Shown: piece after piece, positions 25,201 to 36,662 of the stretch | Numbering within the stretch: the first letter of the stretch is position 1 | Layout of the letters: each line of letters starts with the position of its first letter | Assembly: GCF_001640805.2 (NCBI RefSeq) | Contig: NC_066835.1 | Coordinates: 5,884,227 to 5,948,226 of the forward strand | Direction of reading: 5' to 3' | Source: Lates calcarifer | Taxonomy: Eukaryota > Chordata > Actinopteri > Centropomidae | DNA length: 64,000 bases | Translations under genes and position numbers: made by a program | Notes under the pieces: generated by a model | What the model was told of the DNA's origin: nothing | The model's database searches: none | What the model saw: only the letters and a program-made list of their open reading frames with translations

Positions 25201-28200
25201 TCATTCACCTGCCAGAGAGTGAGGGTCTATTGCAGAAAAATAAATTCTTCTTGTGCACGGACATATATGCCTTGGCCCTTCTCTAACACCAGCCGCACCC
25301 TTACGGCTCATGCTGGTGCTACAGCCTGCCCCGCAGAGCCTGTTCATCCATCAGCTAGAAATAACAGTGACTCTCCAATAAATCAGAATCAGTCAGGTTC
25401 ACCAAGCAGCAGAACCAATGACTTGCTCCCATCTGCACCCACGGACACAACCTGCCAAGTTTCCAGTCAAAGTGAAGAGAGGCGAGAAGAGGATGGGGAG
25501 CACATCATAGTAAAGAGAAACGGGAAAAGACATGGTAATATGTCTTCATACTCTTCAGATAGCAAAAATCAAAGCAAAAACATGGAGTCTGCACCTTGTT
25601 TGATGGAGGCTGAGGAATCAGTAGCCAGTCTACTTTCAGATGCGGCTGCCCTTTACACCCCAAGCCAGCCTGGAAGAGAGCCTGGTACTGACGCAGTCTC
25701 AGCCTTGTCTACGCCAGTTAATGGTCCAGAAACCAACAGCTCCTTATCTACCCCTTCCCCTTCATCACTGGGCCTGAGTGAGTGGGAAACAGCCACCACT
25801 ACTTTGTCTACCATGTCATCTCTGTTCACACATGGTGGTTTGAGCAGCCTCTCAGCCACGCCATCTTCTCTCCCACCTTCACTGTTTCTACCGGAGAAAG
25901 TCAGAGATGGTGAGTTGGCTGAAGTTCTTTCTGCAAGCACATCACCAAGGTCCCACTTACCCAAACATGTTATCAAAGCTGTGGAAAAACCATTGTTCCA
26001 CTGCGAAGAAACTTTAATGGCTTCATGTTGTTCTTCACCCTCATCTTCAGCTTTTTTCTCACACAGCTTCGACTCCTTTCAGTCGTGTGAATCCTCCCTC
26101 CTCCTTCCTCAAGATGAACAAGGGAGTAGTAAAGAAATTCTCACAGACAGGAGCCCACCCAAATTGGAGTCATATTATATCACAAGCCCCTTTAACCAGA
26201 ACCAATCTGTTGCTTTTGGAAGAAACCGTTCATCATCACACAACATGACTAAAGAACAGTGTGTAGAAACTAACTCAGATAAGTTTATGCTTCCACCGCT
26301 GCTTTCTCCTGTCACTTCACCTCAGGGGCACTCGTGTACAAGCTTCCTGTCCCCGTGCTGTTCAGATGAAGAGGAGGAGGAGGAGGAGGAGATGACAAAC
26401 AAAGACACCAACACACACGAAATGTTACCCGGACATCACATACCAGAAATTGATAATGGTAGTCGTCAAAAGTGCGAGGAATATCCTGACTGCCACCAAC
26501 CTGAAGGATGCGATAATGAAGACTTAGAGGGAGTATCGTCAGAATTTAAAAGTCCATCTCCTCACAGCAGTGTTGGAGATGAGAGTGATGATAGAGAAGA
26601 GGAGAGCGAGGATGAAACTGATTACGAAGACGATGTAGAACAGGGTAACAGAGGTTCTCAACAAGTTCCCTTGGCTCCTAAATTAAAGGCAAACCTTACA
26701 TCAGGTGTTGTGACAGATCCTTGCTCTTCTCCCAGCAGTGATGAGGGACAGCCAAGTTCCAGAGATGAGGGATCAAGTTCATCTGAAATAGCGGGCAGTG
26801 AAAGGGATACAGCTAAATCAGAAGCAGCTGGTGATACTCAGCCCAGCATTTTGGATGAGTTCACAGCTTATGAACAGGATATCCTGCTTGTCGACGTGAT
26901 CCAGGATGACCCAGAGCTGTTTGAAAACCTACCACAGCAAAGTCTGCTAAAACTGGGTCCTACGAGGGTCAGTGAAGCCCCTAAAAGCAGACATACTGGA
27001 GTGGTGAAAACCCTATCGCTAAGGACAGGTGGAGCATCAGTGGAGCATGAACAAAGGTAAGGTTTCATATTTGTTGGCATCTCCTTACAGTCACTGATGA
27101 ATTGTGTCGTCTGTTTTCAGTGAAACTACAATGTTCTCTTGTATTTCAGATTGACACCAGTTACTATAGATTTTCACTGTGACAGTCCTGATATCACAGG
27201 TATGGCCAGTGCATTAGTCACAATCCATTCTATTTCATATTTCAGATTATCTGACATAATGCAGTGCTAGTTGCTAACTGTAACTGGCAATGCAGAAGCT
27301 TTTTCAGCCAACCAATGACTTGTTAGACACAAATGAAGAGCACAGTTGATTTCTAGCTCATATTTCCATAAAAGATGTGATCTGTCCCTGAGCAGTAGAG
27401 CACATAAACTTGCTGAAATATGTTGTATTTATTCATTCATCCTGATATTTTTTGTGTATATTTTACAGAGGAGAGTAACAGCAGACCCTGGAGACCTCAG
27501 AGTAGCAGCACCCCCTCCAAAGTGCAGAACACATGGCCTGCGACAGACAAGCAAACCAGAAACATGGTAATGTAGTGGTTCTACAGTAACTGTGCACTGT
27601 GTCATATAGTGGACAAGGACTGTATTTCCCACTAGAAACTGGAGCAACATAATTTCTTTGCAGTTGTAAAGAAACAAAGCTTAAACAGAGTCTCTTACAT
27701 TTCTCTCTTTGCCCTTCAAAGTAAAAGTTCAGAAAGAAAAAAGAGAGGAGAATATACAAATGCATAATGGAAAAAAATTCTTTAAAAAAAGTTATTGTGT
27801 ACCTTTCAAAATAAAAGTCTTAATCCACATATGATTTTATAGGAATTACAAATTTCCTGTTCATTTCTTCTTGAAGTATTGGCATAATGAATGAACAGGT
27901 TCAGTTATTAAGACAAGAAATAAAGTACTTTGCTCAATGTTAAGTCTGTTCTGTGTTTTTTAACAGGGCCAGTCCGATGCCAATAACAATCATGTGAACG
28001 GAGGCCTAGAGAGGTGCCTGTTTGCAAACATCTTATTAAAAATTTCTCGCTCCCTGCCAGTCTTTCTGTGTTTTGATAATTGTTGTGTTTATGTCCTGTA
28101 GTAGGAGCCAGCCCATCCAGACAGTAAACTCCCCACATAATATCCCCCCGCTTTCAACCATAAGAAATGGTGAGAGAAAATTAAAACAGCATAGACAGTG

Positions 28201-31200
28201 ACTTGAGTTTTGACTGGTGTCACTGGTGATTTGGTTGCACAGATAATGGCTCTTTTTGTTATTCAATTACTAACATAAATGTTCAGTATATTATTCCTTA
28301 AGTAGAGTAAAACACTTGAACTGTTGTGTATGTCTATTCCTCTGCTCCTCTGCTCTCTACACAGGGCCATGGACCACAAACCCAGCAAACATGATGGATA
28401 TTAGACGTCAGAAATCTAACTCTGTAAGTTTTGAATTAAAAAAAGAACATCATTGTTTTCTTACAGAAAAGGTTATTCTGGTTATTCCAAATTCCAAAAT
28501 TCTTTACCCATCAACCTTTGGCTCTTATTTTCAAATGTGAGTTCTCACCTGAGATGTTCCAGGTTAATAAAAACAGAGGGGAGTAAGATCGCTCAGGGCT
28601 TTCTGTAACCTGTGTTGAGTTTAAAGCAGCTTAACTAAAAATACCTGTTGTTGCACTTGGTATTCAGTATTCAGTATCAGTCTTTTAATTGTTTTTCTTG
28701 TTAAAAAAATTAAAGCACCACATCTAATTTTAAACCATGAGTAAAAAGCACATTGTTATTATATAGATTTGATATGCTTGATTTGTGCTTAGTGATTAGA
28801 AATTGCAAGTTTAATTAATTTATGGATTCATATCATAGAATTTATGGAATTAAGTTTTAACTTTGGTCAAACCAAATACAATTGAAATCAGTAGCAAAGT
28901 TCACAAATCACAATACATGTTGTGTATTTGGGGTTATCACTTAGTGTGTTAATGATGTCAGATTAAGATTTGTTTTCATGCTACAGACCTCATGTTTTTA
29001 ACTTAATTTCAGTACTGCAGGCAATACTTCAGTGAATCATTTTCCTGTGGATTCAAGATGTGTCGATTCCAGCATGTGCCTGTGGAGGGGGATGAGAAGG
29101 TACACTAAGAACAGTAACGCTTCATGCTAAAGCTTTTGTTGACATCACTCTACTGTACCATAGCTTCACTTTTTCCCCTACGTTTCAGTTCTGTGTTGAA
29201 ACAGTGACACGGTTCATCAAAAATCCAATGTGTCTTCAGAAAGCAAGTAAGTTTTCATTTTATCCAGTTATTTGTCACCAACACAGCTCATGCAGTGTTC
29301 ACGAGTGACTGTACACTGTTAATGAATTTCGTCTTAAGTTTTGTGCTCTGAATGAATGTCCTTACCTCTCTTCCCTTCAACTCTCTCTCTCCATTTATCA
29401 TTTTTTGTTACCATTGCTATCTTTGCTACTTAATCGGTCCACTCTACCCCCCTTGTTGCTCCATGACTATATTCCCCATCTCCTTTTGTTTCCAGAAGCT
29501 GTGTTTACAGGCTACTATGAGAACAACCCACCAGGAGTGTATTTCTCCATGCCAGTGCTTCTGTCTCTCCTCTGGTCTCTGCTCAAAGCCAGCATGGTGT
29601 CTGATGTCTTCTCAGTCCTCAGTGTCAGTTTGGCCCACAAGATAGTGGTCAGTCTGATATTCATCCATCTCAGTACTGTAATATCATGCTGCAGTACATT
29701 CTGCGTCCAGTAGAGGGCAGAGCCTGCTCTATTTTACATGAGGAGAGGAGCACTGTAATGGTTATTTCACATTACTCATTACTTGTGAGTATAAAAATAG
29801 ATGTTGAACCTGTTCTCCTCTTCTTCTCTTGCTAGCCCAGCCATGAGTTCCTGCTGGCCCTCTTCAACTTTGTGAGAGAGAAGGGGCTCATAGGCTCTGT
29901 ACCTGAACTCATGCAGCTCACGTTTGAGGTACATCAGTTCCTGCACTCTTTTTTTTTTTTTTAGTATTTGACAGTAGCATCTGTATTTTAAAAGGAGCAT
30001 TTGAAAAAATGTATTTTGCATTGTGTTGACAGATGGCCAGTGCAGGTCTAGGACTGAGTTTGGATTGCCTTGACTGTGTCAAAAACACTCCTGAGTTCCA
30101 GCAGGCGGTCCATCCCAACTCACCTGTTTCAGTGTCCGGCAACCACAAGTGAGTGGCACTTCCTCAGCTCCCACAGATTAAACACCGTCAGTCATGTCAT
30201 CTTCTACATCATCAGTACTTTTTTTATGACTTTTATTCCTGAAATGTTGTGTGACTTTTATTTTATTGATGAATAATGATAATGATTGAGTGTCTTTGTG
30301 TTTTTATTATGAAAGACTGTCCTCCAGTACTTCCTTTCCAGAGTGCCTGAATTTTGCCCACTCCATTGTGGAAATAGAGGTTAGTTCTTTACTTAGTAGA
30401 TTACTTTTTGTCAACTTATCCATAAGGATGAAATGGTTTCTGTGTTCACTCTGTCACTGGGCTTGTGCCTGCTTTTATATTTCCTGTCAGCTTTGTACCA
30501 AGCAAGAGGACTGGAGGCGGATGGGAGAGGTTTTCAGGTCCTTCTGCCAAACCAGCCAACATCCCAACCAAGTGGAACAAATCAGCGGTCGCATCGCCAT
30601 AGCACTCCTGTCTGAGAGCAAAGATAAGCTGTCTCTGCCTTTTGCTGCCTTTGCTGAGACAGGTAAAAGAAACCTGTGCTTTATATTTTCCAAAATATGT
30701 CTCTGTTTATTAATTTGTAATAACTGAAGAATAAGCCCATTTGATTTTAATTATTCTCATTTTTTAGTGTGTCAGATTGATGCTCAGGACACTCTGATCC
30801 GGAGTTTTTTAGGCAGAATTGGAGTCTCGCTTATGTTAAGATACCACAAAACACATCAGTGGGCCAAGGTAAATAACCCATCGGATGAATGAATGAAATG
30901 GCCTGTAAACTCACATTTTACTAACTTGGTTTCTATACTATACAAAAAATGCTAATTAGATCAGATCAAATCTATGGTTTTTCTTTTTGTGTTAAAATGA
31001 ATGGATTGGGCGATACATGGAACCTTTTTGGCAATGACAGCACAGAAATACTGCAAATACACAAACATCTTCGTATAAATCGCCTTGTACAGTGTGTATG
31101 TGTGTGTCTATGAATGTAGGGTCGGAGGGTGGTGGAGGTTCTGTCTGTTTCAAAAGTCAACTACTCAACACTGAAGGGTCTGTTTGGGAACGAGGATGGA

Positions 31201-33117
31201 GCTTCACGCTGCTGCCTGGTCACTGTGGCCACCGAGCTCTTCCTTCTGAGTGGCAGTGTGGAGGGAGCTCTGAACACACTACCGAGGTAACAGATGATGC
31301 CCAGACTGGCCTACTCAGACTCATGACTCCAGTGTTTTTGGGAGAGTCACTGTTTCATAACTTCTCAGTGGTCATGTACACTATTTGGCTCAATGCAAAA
31401 TGTACACGATGGGCATCAGAGACAAAACTCTCTTTTTACATTTGTGACATTGGACTAGGATGAATACAACTAAAGCACATTTTGAATGACTTTTGGAACC
31501 AGGCAGAAGGGTTTAATATGATAATTTGATAGCACACTGCCTATGTTGAATCCAAATGAAAACAGAAAGGAATCAGACAGACCTGGCAATGCAATACATG
31601 CATACAAAACAGTGCCTTGGCAAATTGTGTGGTTGTTGTTGTTTATGTACCTGTCAATTAAGAAAACGAATGGTTCCTGAGTTCGAGCTCATGGCCATGT
31701 GAGCCTCCAGATCTGGACAGTCGGAGTCGTGTGTTGATGCGCCTGGCTGAGAAAACCTCTCACAGAGACACACTGGAGGTTCTCTGTAATCTCCCTGGAA
31801 TCAAAGAGCCGAATGGTGAGCGAACACAACCTTTAGATAAAGAATTTTAAACCTGGAGGCACAGGAAGGGGAAGTTGTCATTGCCAGGAACGGCTAGGAA
31901 CAGCTAAGAATCACAGTTTTATCAGTGTAAAGCCATCCTGTCATTATATATTTTAAGATTCAGATAAATCTGTATCAGACAGGGCTTTGACCCTGCAAAA
32001 AGGACAACATCTTTTGTTGGGATTTTCTCAACAGCTTCTGTGTATTGCACAGTATCAGGAACATATTTTCTCCCTCTATTCTCAGTTTTGTTGTTGCAGG
32101 ACAAATAAATAGAGTTTGGATCGGGTTCTCTTTAAATACCCATCTCTCTCTGTTTTTGGCTACAGACCTCAAAATGATTTTATGTATTTGTTTTTATGTT
32201 TTCCCCCAGACCTGGTTGATATCTCCAGGTACAGTCCACTGTTTAACTCTCATCTACAAGTGTGTGTGGACAGACAGGTCCTCCCTGTAGCCTCAGATAC
32301 AGTGGACTTCATGCTCTCTAAAAACCTGGCTGTCGACCACACTATGCTTCACATACTTTTACACAAACTGGGCAAACAAAACCTCTGGCTCCGCGCACGG
32401 GAAGTCTTCAGACGTGAGTATCACTTCCTGGTTTATTGGCTACTCCACTGTGATTAATATGGCTCATAAAGACAATTTAGAACAAGCTTAGTTTCTGATA
32501 TACGTAGCTCCAATCATTGATCAGTCATCAATCAAACGTTTACAAATTAAAAAGATTCAGGTTTGATTAGACAAATGGATGACTTTGACAGTTGTTGGAA
32601 CATTAAATTCAATGGTCACTTTGATGTGTGTGTTCACCAGACTCTCTGGGTGTGGGGTACTACCCTGGTGTGTCAGCTCCCGCTGGTTTCATGACACTGA
32701 TTGTCCCCTGTCGGCTGGGGGAAGTGGAGCTGGCTCTCACCTTTGAGATGTTCATCACTGTCAATGCAACAATCATTCTCCAGCTTTCAGAGACCACCAC
32801 TTCCTGCCTCAGCATTACTCTCAGAAGGTAACGTGTGTACTGTGTCTGAGTGAACTCCCTCTGCATAATGTTGTGTGTGTGTGTGTGTACATGATGTTCC
32901 TGCTTCCTCTTCTTCCAGGACTCAAAGTGTTGAGAGTGAGTACCTCTCAGCTGGTAGCCGCCTTCTCTCTGCAGCTTGTATCCCCCAGCCCAAACTAATT
33001 GTTCACTACACAGCAGTTAACTCCTCGCAGGAGCAAGTGTTCACACTTGACATTTCCTCTGCTCGACGCTGGCTCCGCCACAATCATTTGTGGGCCACTG
33101 AGGTGTGGACGCATTGA
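21949..33117 (+). CDS. topaz1: TOPAZ1, testis- and ovary-specific PAZ domain protein, 20 coding exons
   Basis: Vertebrate germ-cell protein; in mouse it is required for male meiosis. Exons read from splice sites and phase: 21949-22246, 24201-27056, 27150-27199, 27469-27566, 27967-28013, 28102-28169, 28365-28423, 29013-29099, 29189-29246, 29496-29644, 29836-29928, 30033-30148, 30316-30379, 30491-30662, 30768-30868, 31120-31286, 31682-31815, 32210-32413, 32641-32827, 32919-33117. Every junction from exon 2 onward is phase-consistent. They total 5207 nt, about 1734 residues if the two frame breaks in exon 2 are ignored, close to the roughly 1,690 residues I recall for human TOPAZ1. Exon 8 holds a CCCH zinc finger. 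The last two exons carry the conserved end with LGVGYYPGVSAP, PKLIVHYTA and ARRWLRHNHLWATEVWTH. The start is the first ATG after an in-frame TAA at 21916, with A at -3. Exon 1 end and exon 2 integrity are uncertain; identity is from remembered family features, not a search. Confidence 0.92.
22247..24200 (+). other. TOPAZ1 intron 1 (or part of a disrupted N-terminal exon)
   Basis: A stretch of 1.95 kb between exon 1 and exon 2. Its first 520 bases look partly coding in changing frames. One example is an ATG-to-TAA reading at 22491-22619 with the Cys spacing C-x5-C-x-C-x2-C-x6-C. Another is an open segment around 22630-22770 (GCDPRPTAVETGQVGQ). From about 22800 onward it is ordinary noncoding DNA with stops in all frames. 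See the findings for the two explanations. Confidence 0.6.
24201..27056 (+). CDS. topaz1: TOPAZ1 exon 2, large central exon with two apparent frame breaks
   Basis: The acceptor TTTCCACTTGCAG ends at 24200 and the donor AAAG|GTAAGG starts at 27057 (phase 2). The first part contains CDFCRTCTYTPPQQ and a conserved Cys-rich block running from KIIVWINQYPKVILCD through CDVCSHNCGYV to FKWDMRDGFRFGP. This frame stops at TAA 24968-24970, just after two six-A runs. A second frame is protein-like up to TAA 25116-25118 (for example GYIWELQRLPVKC). A third frame is open from 25030 to the donor and gives a long Ser/Thr/Glu-rich tail with an acidic run near 26364-26396, ending near QDDPELFENLPQQSLLKLGP. Both shifts are +1. 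No convincing donor lies before the first stop, so a short intron is a poor explanation. Small assembly indels or true mutations fit better. Confidence 0.8.
27150..28423 (+). CDS. topaz1: TOPAZ1 exons 3-7, short linker exons
   Basis: Five small exons (50, 98, 47, 68 and 59 nt) at 27150-27199, 27469-27566, 27967-28013, 28102-28169 and 28365-28423. Each has AG before it and GT after it, and the phases run 2,1,0,2,1,0 without a break. The spliced peptide includes PVTIDFHCDSPDIT, SNSRPWRPQSSSTPSKVQNT, VNGGLER, SQPIQTVNSPHNIPPLSTIR and GPWTTNPANMMDIRRQKSNS. This is a low-complexity Ser/Pro/Asn-rich linker leading into the zinc finger. No catalytic motif is visible. Confidence 0.85.
29013..29099 (+). 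CDS. topaz1: TOPAZ1 exon 8, CCCH zinc finger
   Basis: A 29-codon exon, phase 0 at both ends, encodes YCRQYFSESFSCGFKMCRFQ followed by H. The spacing is C-x9-C-x4-C-x3-H, that is, a CCCH-type zinc finger, a class that often binds RNA. TOPAZ1 is known to carry one CCCH finger. The acceptor is TTAATTTCAG and the donor AAG|GTACAC. That it binds RNA is inferred from the fold class, not shown here. Confidence 0.9.
29189..31286 (+). CDS. topaz1: TOPAZ1 exons 9-16, conserved helical core
   Basis: Exons at 29189-29246, 29496-29644, 29836-29928, 30033-30148, 30316-30379, 30491-30662, 30768-30868 and 31120-31286, all in consistent phase. Peptides include FCVETVTRFIKNPMCLQKA, YYENNPPGVYFSMPVLLSLL, HEFLLALFNFVREKGLIGSV, CLNFAHSIVEIE, EDWRRMGEVFRSFCQ, RIGVSLMLRYHKTHQWAK and ATELFLLSGSVEGALNTL. 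The pattern of amphipathic helices resembles a repeat-type scaffold. The name-giving PAZ domain is a prediction for the family, and I cannot verify its fold from sequence alone. Codons are intact throughout, unlike exon 2. Confidence 0.88.
29707..29720 (+). promoter_or_regulatory. CTCF-type motif in TOPAZ1 intron 10
   Basis: CCAGTAGAGGGCAG fits the core consensus CCASYAGRKGGCRS at every position. Motif match only. Confidence 0.4.
31682..33117 (+). CDS. topaz1: TOPAZ1 exons 17-20, conserved C-terminus
   Basis: Exons at 31682-31815, 32210-32413, 32641-32827 and 32919-33117. Exon 17 needs the acceptor TTCCTGAG|T at 31680-31681, which has a weak pyrimidine tract. It is chosen because it is phase-correct and keeps SSWPCEPPDLDSRSRVLMRL open. 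Exons 18-20 give FNSHLQVCVDRQVLPVA, LHKLGKQNLWLRAREVF, YYPGVSAPAGFMTLIVPCRL, GEVELALTFEMFI and the terminal QPKLIVHYTAVN and WLRHNHLWATEVWTH, ending in TGA 33115-33117. These are the segments I most clearly associate with TOPAZ1 in other vertebrates. Confidence 0.9.
32872..32888. repeat. (TG)n microsatellite in TOPAZ1 intron 19
   Basis: About eight TG units, 30 bases before the last-exon acceptor. Confidence 0.85.
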
Positions 33118-34230
33118 CCCCGACAGTTAGTCCCCTGCAGTCCCTGCAAGTATTTAACTTTACTGTCCCCCATAACTGCTCATGTTCCACAGACATCGTT
33201 TGACTCTGAAAACAACCAATGAAATCAGGAAAACAAACGTGTGTATTTCCGTTGGCTGTACGTTTGTACACAATGTTCATATGTCAATTTAGCCTTTGAC
33301 TAAGAATCTGAAATTCTTAAGGTCACCACCAAAGACTGACACCAGAACCTTACACTGCTTTTCTTTTACAAAGCTGATAACTTATTTTTGTTTAAATAAG
33401 TTTTAAGGGTTTTTTGTTGTTAATTCCTTGTTGTTTCCTGAGTTCTTTTAGCTGATTTGTCACTCATTTGTTTGTGTGATTAACTATTGAAGAATAAGTC
33501 TGTCAGGGAACAACATAATTTTGCAGGGTTGTTGATGTTACAAGTATTAAACTTTGTTTAAGTGTAAATAACATCGGAGTGTAAATAGGTACATATTTAT
33601 AATGGTGTTTAGTCTTTGACAGTATTATGTTACTGTATTATTTTACTGATTGTCAAAATCTCAATTGTTGCCAGTTCAAGAGCTGTGATTTCCATTTACT
33701 TTATATAAAGCTTTTATAAAAGTTGTTCTGCTCCAAAACGTTTGGCTCTGTTGTTTTTTCTTTACAATAGATCCTTAAAACAGACCAGCTTTCAGACTGA
33801 AACAGCTGTAATTATTGGTCTCACCCTAAATGCAGTTGTCTTTCTTTGTACTGAGGTTATGCGATGTCACTGTACTTGTTAGTTGCCACAGTTACTCACC
33901 TGGAGTCGACAGCATTGTATCCCTGGTGTCACAGGAACGTACATCCTCTATATAGTTTACCCAGATCATCTGTCAGTTCCAGTGGCCTTTACCTTTTTCA
34001 AGTTATGTATTTCCCTCTTCATATTGTAGCACCTGCATGTTGGTGTCGGGTTGGAGAAGCTTGATTACCTGCATATTGATCCGAGTTGAAGGGATGAAGC
34101 TTTATTTTCTGCTGTGACAATGAACAATTTGGCACTTAAAGCATCTGGTGATCCATTCAGTTTATTGAACTAATTATGGTGATGTAGTTTTTAAAAAATA
34201 AAACTACATGTTTTGATTTTATGTCCAGCT
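33118..34230 (+). other. TOPAZ1 3' UTR (extent inferred)
   Basis: AT-rich DNA after the stop codon with no further open frame of interest. Possible cleavage signals are ATTAAA at 33546-33551 and AATAAA at 34197-34202. The second is canonical but 1.08 kb from the stop, so the earlier variant may be used instead. No transcript evidence is available to choose. Confidence 0.45.
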
Positions 34231-34735
34231 GACACAAAAGTCGCCTTCCCTGCCTTTATTACAACAGTACTACACCTATAGGGAGCCTTTTGTCTACTCC
34301 ATGAATTTAAAAAAAAGAACATCCTGAGGTAGATATTTTGGGTTAGTGACTAACAAGCACAGCATTCAGCATACATGTGACAGCTTAGCTACATGGCTGC
34401 CATTGACCCACATTGCCTTCATCACCTCCTCGCAGTTATTCACCAGTGCATTGTTGCATGTAGTTAAATGTCTGTAGTATTCAGGCCTGTAGCTCTTCAC
34501 CATCTTAGAAGCAATGAGAAAATGTGTAACAAGTAACAACATTCAAAGCCATCTTGACACTATTTTCATATTAACAAAAAATCACTCTTCTATTGGCTTA
34601 AATACTATCTCGTATTCAATTTTGTCAGAAATTTGAGGTAAAATAACTGTATATGGCTAGTATCTGCTTGTCCTCTGTATTACATGTGTATTTTTGCCAT
34701 TATTACAAGCCTAGAGGTGTTGTAGGGCCTTGTAA

Positions 34736-34749
34736 CCACCAGGGGGAAG
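34736..34749 (+). promoter_or_regulatory. CTCF-type motif between TOPAZ1 and TRIM71
   Basis: CCACCAGGGGGAAG matches the core consensus except for A in place of the C after the G run. It lies 0.5 kb after the TOPAZ1 poly(A) candidate. Confidence 0.4.
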
Positions 34750-36489
34750 TACCAGACTGTGTGGGGCAACAAGTAAAGCATGATCAGATACTGATACAGA
34801 TGGTAATGGTTTGCTGGTAAACAGACCTTAGACTAGATGACTGTAGTAGTACTGCAGCACCTGTCTGGCTCTTTTTCACAATGTTCCTTAGATGGAGGAG
34901 AAGATGATTTATGTCAAATGTCAGTCTTACTCTAACTTTCAAGAGAAGTGTAATGCTAATCTGCTGTTATTCCAGTCTGCCTTCAATCTGGTGAAATTGA
35001 ACAATGAACAGAGGGGTTGATGGGATATCTGCAGGTCTTGGAAAGTCTTAAAAAAGCTTTGTCTTCAGTTTTATTCACAAAGGTCTTGAATATTAGGCAG
35101 TACTGTTAGCCATCAGATGTTTCTATATCTGGTTGCAGGCTGTTGGGAGATGTTTTATTTCTATATAACTCAAAGTGATTATTGAATCATTCAACCCTTT
35201 TTCATTTAGCTCCATCAGATCTGCAGTGAACACTGTCACTACTGTTGCCTCCACAGAAGCTTGTGAACTCATAATAAGCATGTATCAATTTTAGCAAAAA
35301 CGTGAATAAAGTAAATATTCTTTTATTTTTTTAACCTATAAGTCATTTTTGCCACTTATCTGTGTGTCCATTTCACTTTAATTTAATTATTGCTATACAC
35401 AACTGGGAGGTACAGACAAAACATCCAACATGGATGTAAATAAATTAATGTTCCTAATAAGTAATTCTTTGTCCCTACTGGGGATGTTATTCAATGACTT
35501 CATATCTTAACAATCTAAGAGACAGTCTTGAGAAGAAAGCTCAGGGGCTTTCAGAGAGAGTGAGAGTTAAAATAGACCTTCACGTGGTAAGGATACAGGA
35601 ATGTCTATTGAAATGTTATTTCATGTTAACACAGTGAAGAGGCCCACATCAGATGATATGCTGTAAATAATGGAAAATGACCATACTGGGAAAACAGACG
35701 TCAATGTATGTGTCATCCACAAATAGAGATAATCCTAACAGAGAAGTGTTTGTGTGACTTCTGTGTTAGTCTCTCAGTAACCTTAGGCATCCTCCAGGCC
35801 TTAGCCTGTGTATTCCCATCGATGTTGTTGCATTACTCATATGAAAGAGTGAATCCTTCATCAGACATTAACAATAGTAGTTAACACATTAATTCTGCAG
35901 CTAGCCTCAAAAGGAATTATCAGCTGCATGCAGTGACCTGTGTGAATCCTAATGCTTTACGGACCACTCCATCAGGGGGAGGGAATGTTTTCTTACTTTG
36001 ACATATCATCATAACCTCTGGCATGTTTTCAAGCCATCCATCCTTTTATCTGACTTTGCTTTCTTTTATCAACTTGCGAGGTTGCTGTAAATCAACCCGC
36101 CACCTCCCCTTTTTGTCTGAGTCACTGTTGTTCTTTCCTTTAGCGCCGACAGAAAGGGAGTAACATTTGTGACCTGTGTCAAACGAACTTAGTCAAGTGT
36201 CTCATATGATCTCATGTAGATAATAGCCTAGCCCCACGGTTTTGACCCTTTTTAAAGCAAAATTTTCTGCTCCACTAACTGCTTGCTATGCTTGGGTAGC
36301 TTGTGTTTTTGTAATGGACCTAGTCCCTCGCTTTATCCTCCTTTCAGCAAGAAAATTGCATCTTTAGCAGTATAATTATTATTGACCTTAATGGAGCTTG
36401 TGTCAGTTCTCTTTTGCAGTTATGTATCTTTCTTATTTTATTGTTCATACTTTTTTCCACTATGGGTGAAGCACAGGGGCAAAACAGAC

Positions 36490-36662
36490 AGACAGAGATG
36501 ATCAACAAAAAATTAATCAGCAACTATTTTGATGCGTGACTAATTGTTTCAGTCATGTTTCAAGCTACACATTTGTTAGTTTCTGCCTCTCAGGTGTGAA
36601 ACGTGCTGCTCTTCTATATCAAATTCTGACATTTAATTGAATATATTTGGGTTTTGGACTGT
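36490..36662. repeat. Teleost interspersed repeat copy, diverged
   Basis: AATTAATCAGCAACTATTTTG, AGTCATGTTTCAAGC and TTGAATATATTTGGGTTTTG follow the same order as in the common teleost element also seen at 18855-19046. Confidence 0.6.
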
